A stretch of 64,000 nt of DNA from Mucilaginibacter sp. OK268 (GTDB taxonomy: Bacteria > Bacteroidota > Bacteroidia > Sphingobacteriales > Sphingobacteriaceae). The first letter of the stretch is position 1; each line of letters begins with the position of its first letter. The notes below the pieces were generated by a model that was not told where the DNA came from, made no database searches, and saw only the letters and a program-made list of their open reading frames with translations. The stretch covers positions 170,999-234,998 of the forward strand of contig NZ_FNJV01000011.1 in NCBI RefSeq assembly GCF_900103125.1, given 5' to 3'. Both the position numbers and the translations under genes were made by a program. Of the stretch, positions 54,051-62,645 are shown one piece after another.

Positions 54051-54142
54051 GTCATGCCGAATTTATTTCGGCATCCCACAAGCAAGGTTTACAACGTACT
54101 GGTTAAATGTCCTGTGGGATGCTGAAACAAGTTCAGCATGAC
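54051..54142. repeat. Inverted repeat, GTCATCCTGAACTTG family, copy 2
   Basis: Starts gtcatgccgaatttatttcg and ends gctgaaacaagttcagcatg then ac. Inner arms catcccaca and tgtgggatg are inverted. It lies between the convergent amidohydrolase and hemJ genes. Confidence 0.85.
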
Positions 54143-54152
54143 GAGGGGGATT

Positions 54153-54689
54153 TTATTGCTTCTTCATCCTGTAGCGCTTGTATATTTTCACGGCGATCAT
54201 CAGGATCATGGCTAAGGCAACAAGGCCTACTACGCCAAAGATCCAGTTGAGAGCACTTTTAAGCACTACCAGGAAAACGATGGCAAACAGCAATAAAGTG
54301 GCCAGTTCATTCCACAAGCGTAACTGAGTCGATGTCCACTTAAATACGCCATTGGCCATCTGCTTGATCTTATTCTGGCACATATGGTGATATACACCCA
54401 ATACCACCACAAAAGTAAGCTTCAGGTGCATCCAGCCAAAATGAAGCCAGCCGGGTTGCATTATTAACATGGTAATACCAGCGGCCACAGTAAGGATCAT
54501 GGAAGGAATGGTAATGATATTCCACAGCTTACGCTCCATAATGGTAAACTGATCTGATAATATCTTACGATCAGGCTCCGGTTTTTCCTGGGCCTCGGTA
54601 TGGTAAATAAACAGGCGCACTATATAAAATAGCCCGGCCATATAACAAACCACAAAAATGATGTGTATGGCTTTAACGTAATTGTACAT
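54153..54689 (-). CDS. hemJ: Protoporphyrinogen IX oxidase, HemJ type
   Basis: A 178-residue membrane protein with four or five helices. The conserved His9 lies in YVKAIHIIFVVCYMAGLFY, and the conserved Lys follows in FGWMHLKLTFVVVLG. HemJ oxidises protoporphyrinogen IX to protoporphyrin IX, the step before ferrochelatase. It is the last gene of the haem cluster on this strand, 111 bp after hemE, which supports the call over a general CopD-like protein. Confidence 0.88.
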   Translation of the reverse strand: MYNYVKAIHIIFVVCYMAGLFYIVRLFIYHTEAQEKPEPDRKILSDQFTIMERKLWNIITIPSMILTVAAGITMLIMQPGWLHFGWMHLKLTFVVVLGVYHHMCQNKIKQMANGVFKWTSTQLRLWNELATLLLFAIVFLVVLKSALNWIFGVVGLVALAMILMIAVKIYKRYRMKKQ

Positions 54690-54800
54690 AGGTAGTTATA
54701 TTTAATTACGGATTAACAAACACGAACTTAAGGGGAATTATTAAAATTTCCCTGATTCCATTTATCCATTAAGCAAATAGGTGATATTCGCCTATTACTG

Positions 54801-55826
54801 TTAGTTCCTGTACTCCTTAATCACCTCTACCGCGTACTTCACGTTATCAAACGGGATATCGGGCATAATACCATGACCAAGGTTAAAGATGAAACCATTC
54901 TCGTCCTTCATCCTATCGAACAGGCGGTAAATCCGTTCTTTGATCACCTTTTTATCGGCATATAAAATATGCGGATCGAGGTTACCCTGTACGGCAATAC
55001 CTGCAGGTAAACGTTTTTTGATATCCAGCAGATCAACGTTCCAGTCAATCGAGATCACATCCGGTTTGGCTTCGGCCATCAACGGCGCAAATACCGAACT
55101 GCCTTTGCAGAAAGATATCACCGGGATATCCTTACGGTTCAGCTTGCTGATGATCTCGGCAATATAACGGTGACTAAATTCTTTATAATCATCCCAAGCC
55201 AGCGCTTGTGCCCAGCTGTCAAATATCTGCACAGCATTTACACCGGCAGCTATCTGCATGTTCAGGTAATCGGCGGTAACGGTAGCTATTTTTGATAACA
55301 GCTGATGAGCCAGTTCGGGCTCATTATGCAGCATCAGTTTGGTGAGTTTAAAATCTTTGGTCGATCCGCCTTCTACCAGGTAGCTCATTACGGTAAACGG
55401 GGCGCCGGCAAAACCAATAAGCGGGATACGGCCGTTTAAACGCTGTTGTATCACTTTAATAGCATCGGCAACATATTGCAGTTTATGCGTTACATCGGTT
55501 TGCAGGTTATCCACATCGGCCCGTGTACGTACCGGGTTGGCAAACTTGGGTCCAACGCCATTGGTAAAGCTCAGATCGCCACCCATGGCTTCGCCGGTAA
55601 CCAATATGTCCGAAAACAGGATGGCTCCATCAATACCCAACAGATCAACCGGTAACATGGTAACATCAGCAGCCAGTTCTGGGGTTTTGCACATTTCCAG
55701 GAACGAATACTTGTTTTTGATATCCCAGTATTCTTTCATGAAACGACCAGCCTGGCGCATCATCCACACCGGCGGGCGTTCTGTTTTTTCGGAAAAAGCT
55801 GCTTTTATTAATAACGAATCTATCAT
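54801..55826 (-). CDS. hemE: Uroporphyrinogen decarboxylase
   Basis: A 341-residue TIM-barrel enzyme. RPPVWMMRQAGRFMKEYW is the N-terminal substrate-binding signature, with GFAGAPFTVMSYLVEGG and NLGHGIMPDIPFDNV later. It removes four acetate carboxyls from uroporphyrinogen III. Length is normal. A TCAAGAATC-family repeat separates it from the upstream TPR-like gene. Confidence 0.97.
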   Translation of the reverse strand: MIDSLLIKAAFSEKTERPPVWMMRQAGRFMKEYWDIKNKYSFLEMCKTPELAADVTMLPVDLLGIDGAILFSDILVTGEAMGGDLSFTNGVGPKFANPVRTRADVDNLQTDVTHKLQYVADAIKVIQQRLNGRIPLIGFAGAPFTVMSYLVEGGSTKDFKLTKLMLHNEPELAHQLLSKIATVTADYLNMQIAAGVNAVQIFDSWAQALAWDDYKEFSHRYIAEIISKLNRKDIPVISFCKGSSVFAPLMAEAKPDVISIDWNVDLLDIKKRLPAGIAVQGNLDPHILYADKKVIKERIYRLFDRMKDENGFIFNLGHGIMPDIPFDNVKYAVEVIKEYRN

Positions 55827-55834
55827 ATTTTTGG

Positions 55835-55918
55835 AAGAGGCAAGAAATAAGAGTCAAGAATCAAGATTTTGTTGCTTTGTATTTTGTCTTATGTCTTGAT
55901 TCTTATCTCTTGCCTCTG
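55835..55918. repeat. Inverted repeat, TCAAGAATC family, copy 8
   Basis: Left arm gaggcaagaaataagagtca then agaatcaaga; right arm tgtcttgattcttatctctt then gcctct. It fills the gap between the TPR-like gene and hemE. Confidence 0.82.
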
Positions 55919-55920
55919 TA

Positions 55921-56442
55921 TTAGTGTTTTTTCAATTCCTGATGAAGGCGGTTAATTACCTCCTTCATTTTGGCTGTCATTTTATCTGTATGTTTTTCGG
56001 CTAATCCTAAATAAGCTTTGGCTTTATCAAAATTACCAAACCTGATGTTGAGATTAGCTACGGTAACCAACGCAGCCACGTGATCATTCAGCGTATGCAG
56101 CGGGTATTGTGCGGCCAGCTCATAATGCTGTTCAGCGGCTTCAAATTCCTGCCGCTGGATACAAACACCACCGTATATGTATTCATAAAACCCACGGCGC
56201 TTTTTGCTTAACCATTTGGGGTTACTGATCTCTTTTAACGATGCTTCGGTTTTTACATAGTCCTTGGCATGAAAATACTTGGCCGCTACTACCAGGGTAC
56301 CTTGTTTAAAGTAATCCCAAATGAGCAGCAAGATCATCATTACCGCTACTGCTGCCAGTTCATAAATGCGCAGGTACAGTAACAGGCCTAACGATAACAG
56401 GAAAATAAATGCTATAAATAAACGTACCCTGTTACTGAACAT
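55921..56442 (-). CDS. Membrane-anchored TPR-like protein, unknown function
   Basis: A 173-residue protein: two N-terminal hydrophobic helices (residues 6-25 and 28-45), then a helical part with TPR-like units (GFYEYIYGGVCIQRQEFEAA, NIRFGNFDKAKAYLGLAEKH). It overlaps the end of the response regulator gene by 1 bp and so belongs to the same unit. It may be a scaffold or envelope sensor part; nothing more can be said. Confidence 0.7.
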   Translation of the reverse strand: MFSNRVRLFIAFIFLLSLGLLLYLRIYELAAVAVMMILLLIWDYFKQGTLVVAAKYFHAKDYVKTEASLKEISNPKWLSKKRRGFYEYIYGGVCIQRQEFEAAEQHYELAAQYPLHTLNDHVAALVTVANLNIRFGNFDKAKAYLGLAEKHTDKMTAKMKEVINRLHQELKKH

Positions 56443-57149
56443 TAATGCTGATTATCGGTAAACTTATAACCTACACCACGGATAGAGTGAAAATAAACCG
56501 GGTTTTTAGGATCTGGTTCAAAATACTTACGGAAGGTTAGGATAAAGTTATCAATGGTACGGGTGGATGGATATACATCATAGTTCCAAACCGTTTCCAG
56601 AATCTGTTCGCGCGATACAGCATCATTTCTGCGTTCAATAAGCAGTTTAAGCAGCATGGTTTCTTTTTTGGTAAGCGCGGTGATCGAGCCATCGGCATTT
56701 ACTAGTTCAAAAGAGTTAAAATGGATGGTTTTATCACCAATTTTATAGCTGTTAAACTCTTTCAGATCCTCACCTTTCAGGCTGCGTTTTACCAGGTTGT
56801 TCACCCTTAAAATCAGCTCTTCCAGGTTAAATGGTTTAGTCAGATAATCATCGGCGCCTTTTTTAAGACCCGCTATTTTGTCCTCATTAGTGTTTTTAGC
56901 GGTTAAAAACATAATAGGCACTTCAGTATTTTCAAGCCTGATAGTTTCGGCTACAACAAAGCCGTCAATCTCGGGCATCATTACGTCTAATATCACCAGG
57001 TTAAAACGCTCTTCCTTAAACAACTGTAAAGCCTTTTTACCATTTTTAGCTGTAGAAACTTTATATCCTTCCAGCTCAAGGTTAAGTTTGATGGCTTCCA
57101 ACAAATGTTCTTCGTCTTCAGCTAATAAAATTCTTTTCTTGTTAGGCAT
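56442..57149 (-). CDS. Response regulator, OmpR/PhoB family
   Basis: A 235-residue protein with a receiver domain (acidic pair Glu11-Asp12, phosphoacceptor Asp55 in LVILDVMMPE, Thr in MFLTAKN, Lys in YLTKPFN) and a C-terminal winged helix (LLKLLIERRNDAVSREQILE, TRTIDNFILTFRKYFEPDP). It binds DNA when phosphorylated. It is close to the RprY type of Bacteroidota by general pattern. It lies 15 bp after the kinase gene, inside the haem cluster. Confidence 0.93.
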   Translation of the reverse strand: MPNKKRILLAEDEEHLLEAIKLNLELEGYKVSTAKNGKKALQLFKEERFNLVILDVMMPEIDGFVVAETIRLENTEVPIMFLTAKNTNEDKIAGLKKGADDYLTKPFNLEELILRVNNLVKRSLKGEDLKEFNSYKIGDKTIHFNSFELVNADGSITALTKKETMLLKLLIERRNDAVSREQILETVWNYDVYPSTRTIDNFILTFRKYFEPDPKNPVYFHSIRGVGYKFTDNQH

Positions 57150-57164
57150 GTTATTTTTTTAAAT

Positions 57165-58040
57165 TTAGGTTAATCCAAATACTACTTCAAAAACACTGCC
57201 CGCCGGACGGTTATCCCGTACTTTAATGCTGGCCTGGTGTTTATCAAGCACTTCTTTTACAATATAAAGCCCCAGTCCGGTACCCTTGGTATTACGGGTA
57301 TCCTCGCTGCCTACACGGTAAAACTTATCGAAAATACGTGTTTTTTCGTTATCGGCTATACCAATGCCCTGGTCGGCCACTTCCAGGTAAACCTTATCGT
57401 CTTTAGAAAACAATTTTACCGCCACTGCCGAGCAGGGACTGGAATATTTAACCGCGTTCTCGATAAGGTTAGTTACCACCGATGTCAGCGCGAACTTATC
57501 GCCGGTGATCTCTATCTTGGGTTCTATTTCGGCATCAATGATCTGCTGATTGCAATCGCATTTGGTGATCTGCAAACGGTTCACAATACTATCCACCAAA
57601 ACCGAAAGGTTAAAACTGTTTTTGGGGAAGGTGTATGACCGGTTATCGATTTTTGATGCCAGCAGCATATTCTCTACCATATCATCCAAGCGTTCCACAT
57701 CCAGTAATGATTTGCTCACAAAATCAAGCAGCTGTTCTTTGGTTAAAGAGCGCTTCTGAATGGTTTGCAGCAATATTTTAATAGAGGCTAAAGGCGATTT
57801 AAGCTCATGCGTAACCGAAAGCAAAAAATTCCTTTTCTGCTCTTGCAGCTTACGCTCTTTGTTGATCGACGCGTGCAGGCTATAAGCCCCTACCACTAAT
57901 ATCAATATGAACATCGAGCCTTCGCCCAGGATCATCCCGATGCGTTGCGGCTGTAATTTCATCAGCATATACCCCCACCAAACCAGTTCGGAAACGGCGT
58001 ATATGATGAGCGCATAGAAAATAATAAATGGCTTCTTCAT
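57165..58040 (-). CDS. Sensor histidine kinase
   Basis: A 291-residue kinase with two helices (residues about 5-27 and 41-56) and almost no periplasmic loop, so it probably senses membrane state or a partner protein. The phosphoacceptor is His78 in SVTHELKSPLAS; the N-box is VTNLIENAVKYSS, with G1 DQGIGI and G2 GTGLGLYIV. It pairs with the response regulator that follows. Confidence 0.93.
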   Translation of the reverse strand: MKKPFIIFYALIIYAVSELVWWGYMLMKLQPQRIGMILGEGSMFILILVVGAYSLHASINKERKLQEQKRNFLLSVTHELKSPLASIKILLQTIQKRSLTKEQLLDFVSKSLLDVERLDDMVENMLLASKIDNRSYTFPKNSFNLSVLVDSIVNRLQITKCDCNQQIIDAEIEPKIEITGDKFALTSVVTNLIENAVKYSSPCSAVAVKLFSKDDKVYLEVADQGIGIADNEKTRIFDKFYRVGSEDTRNTKGTGLGLYIVKEVLDKHQASIKVRDNRPAGSVFEVVFGLT

Positions 58041-58046
58041 TGTTAT

Positions 58047-58151
58047 AACCCCCTCTAAATCTCCCCCGAAAGGGGAGACTTTATTTTATTTTTTAATACT
58101 AAATGACACCTTTCTTTAAAGCCCTCTCCTTTGGGAGGGTTTGGGTGGGGT
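58047..58151. repeat. Inverted repeat, CTCCCCAAAGGAGAG family, copy 2
   Basis: Starts aaccccctctaaatctcccc and ends gccctctcctttgggagggt then ttgggtgggg; this is the reverse complement arrangement of the copy at 44876-44972. It lies between hemL and the kinase gene. Confidence 0.8.
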
Positions 58152-58152
58152 G

Positions 58153-59523
58153 CTATTTTCCGTTAAATACCAGGTCAAGACTATCAAAGATAGCACGTTT
58201 AGCTTTCTCCAGGTCTATTTTTGTATGTGCCGATGATATAAAGCCCACTTCATAACCTGATGGCCCCAGGTAAATACCCCGGTTAATCAGTTCGCGGTGG
58301 AATTTCTTGAATTTTTCCATACTGGAGGCATCAATATCTTCGGCTTTACGAATATACTCTTTATCTGTAAAAGCAAACCAGAATATGGAGCCGATGCCAA
58401 ACACCTTAAACTTATAGTTACGTGCTGTGGCAAAGCGTTGTACCGCATCGCGGAACTCCTCTGTCTTGTTGTTCAAATCGCGATAGAAACCCATTTTCAA
58501 CAATTCGCTCAATTGGGCAATACCTGCGGCCATAGCCACCGGGTTGCCTGATAATGTACCAGCCTGATAGACCGGCCCTTCGGGCGATATATTAGCCATG
58601 ATAGCTGCTGATGATCCGTAAGCGCCAACAGGCATACCCCCACCGATGATCTTACCATAGGTAATGATATCCGGCTTAATACCATAATGACCAGATGCAC
58701 CTTCAAACCCGATCCTGAAGCCTGATATTACTTCATCAAATATCAGCAGGGTTCCGTTTTGGGTACATATATCACGCAAAAACTGCAGGTATTCTTTTTC
58801 CTGTAGCAGCAAACCATTGTTGGCCGGTATAGGCTCAATAATAATGGCGGCAATCTGGTCTTTAAAATCTTCAAAAGCTTTGGTTAAAGCTTCCTTATCG
58901 TTCAGGGATACAACGATGGTTTCGTCGGCAAAAGCTTTGGGAACACCTGCTGATGAGGTTTCGCCAAAAGTTACCAGTCCCGAACCCGCTTTTACCAGCA
59001 AGGCATCTACGTGACCATGATAACAGCCTTCGAACTTCAATATTTTGTCGCGTTTGGTATAACCGCGGGCCAGGCGAATAGCCGACATAACGGCCTCAGT
59101 ACCGGAGCTTACAAAACGCAGTTTTTCAATCAGTTTATTATTTTTCAGGATCAGCTCAGCCAGTTCATTTTCCAAAGCGGTTGGCGCTCCGAACGACATG
59201 CCATTTTGCATTACTTCGGTCACTTTTTCCCTAACCTTCGTGTTGTTATGTCCTAAAATGAGCGGGCCCCATGAGCAGCAAAAATCCACAAATTCGTTAC
59301 CATCGGCATCCCAGATATGGCTGCCATCGCCTTTTTGTATAAACAAAGGCGTACCATAAACAGATTTGAACGCCCTTACCGGTGAATTTACACCACCCGG
59401 AAAATAGGTTTTCGCTTTCGCGTATAACTCCGCAGACTTTTCCCTGCTGATATCAGGCTTGCCTGTAGTATTTAAAGGCTCATTAGCCTCACCCGAAAAC
59501 ATTTTCTTTATTGAATCTAACAT
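58153..59523 (-). CDS. hemL: Glutamate-1-semialdehyde 2,1-aminomutase
   Basis: A 456-residue PLP enzyme with Lys291 in TYGKIIGGGMPVG and FVSSGTEAVMSAIRLARGYT as substrate-binding block. It makes 5-aminolevulinate from glutamate-1-semialdehyde, so the organism uses the C5 route. The first 25 residues are an extension ahead of the family core (SAELYAKAKTYFPGGVNSP). Confidence 0.96.
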   Translation of the reverse strand: MLDSIKKMFSGEANEPLNTTGKPDISREKSAELYAKAKTYFPGGVNSPVRAFKSVYGTPLFIQKGDGSHIWDADGNEFVDFCCSWGPLILGHNNTKVREKVTEVMQNGMSFGAPTALENELAELILKNNKLIEKLRFVSSGTEAVMSAIRLARGYTKRDKILKFEGCYHGHVDALLVKAGSGLVTFGETSSAGVPKAFADETIVVSLNDKEALTKAFEDFKDQIAAIIIEPIPANNGLLLQEKEYLQFLRDICTQNGTLLIFDEVISGFRIGFEGASGHYGIKPDIITYGKIIGGGMPVGAYGSSAAIMANISPEGPVYQAGTLSGNPVAMAAGIAQLSELLKMGFYRDLNNKTEEFRDAVQRFATARNYKFKVFGIGSIFWFAFTDKEYIRKAEDIDASSMEKFKKFHRELINRGIYLGPSGYEVGFISSAHTKIDLEKAKRAIFDSLDLVFNGK

Positions 59524-59532
59524 GTTTCTTTT

Positions 59533-59633
59533 AATCTCTAAATGCTAATCTTTAAATTCTAAAACTCAAAGATCCATTATTGATAAACTCTAATTAATTT
59601 TTTTAGGATTTAGAAATTAGAGTTTAGAATTTC
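59533..59633. repeat. Inverted repeat, AATTCTAAACTC family
   Basis: Left part ctaatctttaaattctaaaa then ctc; right part aaattagagtttagaattt. The arms enclose an AT-rich core. It lies between hemB and hemL. Confidence 0.7.
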
Positions 59634-59637
59634 TTTT

Positions 59638-60609
59638 CTAAAGCCATTTATTCTCCAAAACCTCTTTGGCGTGATAGGTTAGTATCGCGGTAGCGCCTGC
59701 CCTGCGGATGCTGGTAAGCACCTCGGTAATGGCGCGCTGCTCATTCAACCAGCCTTTTTGTATGGCCGCTTTGATCATCGCGTATTCGCCGCTTACGTTG
59801 TAGGCCGCTACCGGCAATTCGGTATTATCTTTTATCAGTTTAATCACATCCAGGTAAGGCAATGCCGGTTTTACCATTAAAAAGTCGGCGCCTTCCAGTT
59901 CGTCCAAATTAGCCTCTATCAACGCTTCTCGTTGGTTGGCCGGGTTCATCTGGTATGTTTTTTTATCGCCAAACTTGGGAGCCGAATTTAAGGCATCCCT
60001 GAACGGGCCATAAAAAGCGCTGGCATACTTGGCTGAGTATGACATGATAGAAACGTTTGTAAAGCCGTTTTCGTCCAATACATTACGAATATATCCTACG
60101 CGACCGTCCATCATGTCAGACGGGGCGATGATATCAGCACCGCATTGGGCGTGGGCCAGGGCCATTTTGCCCAATACATCCAGCGTTTCGTCATTCAGGA
60201 TCACACCATCTTTTACAATACCATCGTGGCCATCGCTGCTGTAGGGATCCATCGCTACATCGGTAACCACACAAGCCTCCGGGAAGTTCTTTTTAACTTC
60301 ACGTATGGCCCGCAGGTACAAACTATCATCACGATAGCTTTCAGTAGCCAGAGGGTCTTTTAAAGAGTCCTCGATATTGGGGAACAGATCAAAAGAGTTT
60401 AATCCCAATTTCAGGCAGCTTTCAATTTCGCGCAGTAAATTATCAACAGAGTAGCGATAAATGCCGGGCATGGAAGCTACCTCTGTTTTTTGAAACGTAC
60501 CATCCACAATAAACAGTGGGAATATCAGGTTAGCCGCGCTAACGTGTGTTTCCTGCACCATTTGGCGTATCACTTCACTTTTCCGGTTTCTACGTGGTCT
60601 TTGTAACAT
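59638..60609 (-). CDS. hemB: Delta-aminolevulinic acid dehydratase (porphobilinogen synthase)
   Basis: A 323-residue TIM-barrel enzyme that joins two 5-aminolevulinates. The Schiff-base lysines lie in SYSAKYASAFYGPFRDA and FLMVKPALPYLDV. The metal region DVAMDPYSSDGHDG (residues 117-130) has aspartates in place of the zinc cysteines, so it is of the magnesium- or potassium-dependent type. Confidence 0.97.
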   Translation of the reverse strand: MLQRPRRNRKSEVIRQMVQETHVSAANLIFPLFIVDGTFQKTEVASMPGIYRYSVDNLLREIESCLKLGLNSFDLFPNIEDSLKDPLATESYRDDSLYLRAIREVKKNFPEACVVTDVAMDPYSSDGHDGIVKDGVILNDETLDVLGKMALAHAQCGADIIAPSDMMDGRVGYIRNVLDENGFTNVSIMSYSAKYASAFYGPFRDALNSAPKFGDKKTYQMNPANQREALIEANLDELEGADFLMVKPALPYLDVIKLIKDNTELPVAAYNVSGEYAMIKAAIQKGWLNEQRAITEVLTSIRRAGATAILTYHAKEVLENKWL

Positions 60610-60615
60610 ATTTTC

Positions 60616-60698
60616 AGTCCATGGACCATAGTCGATAGTCCATGGCTCTTTTCATCATCATTTAAAGTCTATGGACTATCGACCATCGACTATGGACT
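60616..60698. repeat. Inverted repeat, AGTCGATAGTCCATGG family
   Basis: Left part agtccatggaccatagtcga then tagtccatgg; right part agtctatggactatcgacca then tcgactatggact. It fills the gap between the hemCD fusion and hemB. Confidence 0.8.
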
Positions 60699-60700
60699 TG

Positions 60701-62275
60701 TTAAAGTCCAAACACAGCCTCGGCCAGCCCGACTTCGTCGGGTGAGTACGGCAGGGTATATTTTACACCCATTTCATCAAATTTTTTCCCGGTTGATTTA
60801 CCAATGGCTACCACCTTTTGGTATGGATCCAACAGGTTATCGGCAAAATAAGCCTCTACGTTGGATGGACTGGTAAACACCATCACATTAGCGCCGCTGG
60901 TTTCTACTTCTTCTTCCAGTACGGTTTCATATACCGGCAGATCAATAATCTTGGTATCGGCAGATAATCCCTGCTGTATGCTCCTCATCGGACTTTCGGC
61001 ACCAGGGAACAACACGATCTTGCCGTTTGCCAGCTTGGCAAATTCTTCGGCTACTTCGGCGGTATCGGTACCTTCGCCCACATAATCGGTAAAGTACCCT
61101 TTGCGGCGCAGCATCTCTTCGCTGCCGCTGCCCATTACGCCAAACTTTACCTTTTTAGGAAACAACGGGTTTAGCTGGAAAAAGTAATCCACCGCGTTTT
61201 TACTGGAGAAAAATACCCAGTCGATATTTTTTAATATATAGGAATCAAACTTGGTTATCACCGGTACAGTACGGATAAGCGAACGCGCTTCTACCTCGAT
61301 ACCTAAATGTTCCATCGCTTTCTTAAAGTAGCTATGCTCAGTCAGTTCGCGGGATATAAATACCTTCGATGGGTGTTTGCGGTCTTTAGCAAATTTAGCC
61401 ACAACCTTTGCGGCCAGGCCTTCAGTAGTGGGCGACTCCAAAAATAATCTGTCTGGAAATTCATCCCCTTCATCAGCTTTAGAGGTAAATACCTGGAACA
61501 TCCCTTCATCGCGCCTGCAATAACAGCCTAATGGCAGGTGACAGCCACCGCCAAACATTTTCAGTACAGTACGTTCCACAGCCAGTTCTTCGGCCACATC
61601 GGGGTGGTGCAGGGTTTGCAGTATATCAAAAACTTCCTGGTTGCTTTCGCGGATCTGGATAGCCAGTGCTCCCTGTGCCGGAGCGGGTATCAGCTCCACC
61701 GGGGTAATTTCCTCTACGTGAAACTCGCTCAGGTCTAAACCTAAACGCACTACCCCTGCTTTGGCTATCATAATAGCATCGTATTTTTCATCGCGCAGTT
61801 TGCCTATTCGGGTAGGCACGTTACCGCGCAGATCTTCTATCTCCAGGTCGGGGCGATGTGCCAACAGCTGTGCTTTGCGCCTGTTGGATGATGTACCCAC
61901 AATAGCGCCGTATTTTACCGATAGCTTTTGATGCACATCCACACAATCTTTCAAGATCAACAACAGCTCAGAGGGGTCTTCCCTTTCTGAAACTGCTGCG
62001 ATGATGAGTCCCGGAGGGTTTTCGGTTGGCAGGTCCTTGTGCGAGTGTACCGCGATATCAATGGTACCGGCCAATAATTCTTCTTCTAATTCCTTGGTGA
62101 AAAATCCTTTTCCTTCTAACTTATCAAAGCTCAGGTTTAGTATACGGTCGCCCTGGGTTTTTATGATCTTCAGTTCGGCATTTACGTTAATGGCTGCAAG
62201 GCTGTCTTTTACAAAATTAGCCTGCCATAGTGCCAATTCACTGCCGCGGGTTCCTATTATCAGTGTTCTGTCCAA
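60701..62275 (-). CDS. hemCD: Fused hydroxymethylbilane synthase / uroporphyrinogen-III synthase
   Basis: A 524-residue fusion. Residues 1 to about 305 are HemC: IGTRGSELALWQANFVKDSL, HSHKDLPTE with the catalytic Asp81, and GGGCHLPLG with Cys245 for the dipyrromethane cofactor. Residues about 310-524 are HemD-like: KVFISRELTEHSYFKKAMEH, FFSSKNAVDYFF and VFTSPSNVEAYF. Together they turn porphobilinogen into uroporphyrinogen III without releasing the unstable bilane. It is the first haem gene on this strand. hemA is not next to it. Confidence 0.95.
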   Translation of the reverse strand: MDRTLIIGTRGSELALWQANFVKDSLAAINVNAELKIIKTQGDRILNLSFDKLEGKGFFTKELEEELLAGTIDIAVHSHKDLPTENPPGLIIAAVSEREDPSELLLILKDCVDVHQKLSVKYGAIVGTSSNRRKAQLLAHRPDLEIEDLRGNVPTRIGKLRDEKYDAIMIAKAGVVRLGLDLSEFHVEEITPVELIPAPAQGALAIQIRESNQEVFDILQTLHHPDVAEELAVERTVLKMFGGGCHLPLGCYCRRDEGMFQVFTSKADEGDEFPDRLFLESPTTEGLAAKVVAKFAKDRKHPSKVFISRELTEHSYFKKAMEHLGIEVEARSLIRTVPVITKFDSYILKNIDWVFFSSKNAVDYFFQLNPLFPKKVKFGVMGSGSEEMLRRKGYFTDYVGEGTDTAEVAEEFAKLANGKIVLFPGAESPMRSIQQGLSADTKIIDLPVYETVLEEEVETSGANVMVFTSPSNVEAYFADNLLDPYQKVVAIGKSTGKKFDEMGVKYTLPYSPDEVGLAEAVFGL

Positions 62276-62645
62276 AAGAATGATTTTTTACGGTGCAAAT
62301 TTAATTTTTTATAGGCATGAATTTAACATTAATTCATGTTATGAAAGTAGGCTGACTAATAATTGTTAATTATTGAATTAATGACTTAGTGAATTAGTGT
62401 TTTTTTTCAAAAGATAAGCTGTCAAGGGCTTAGTAAATATGGGTATAAAGACATTAAACATTATCGGGCGTTGCCTTCGGCCCGGGCTATCCGCTCATAC
62501 GCCTGCAGGCATTAGGCGTGGGGCCGGTATCCGCTGCTATCCCTAACGCGGTCAATGCGAACAGATAACCGCGGTTTCCCTGCACACCCGTAAATGACTA
62601 AAACGAATAACAAATACAAAACATAACATCCTTATATTTAGGTAG
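62276..62645. other. Intergenic region between hemCD and a divergent lipoprotein gene
   Basis: About 370 bp without a gene. It contains AT-rich words around 62365-62400 (gaattaatgacttagtgaat), a GC-rich repeat at 62465-62552, and the promoters of both divergent genes are expected here, though no clear -33/-7 pair was found. Confidence 0.5.
62465..62552. repeat. GC-rich intergenic repeat (CGGGCTATCCGCT type)
   Basis: Reads cgggcgttgccttcggcccg then ggctatccgct, an inner palindrome acgcctgcaggcattaggcgt, and gtatccgctgctatccctaa then cgc. This word order is, from memory, common between genes of Sphingobacteria and Chitinophagaceae. It is clearly richer in G+C than its surroundings. Confidence 0.65.
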
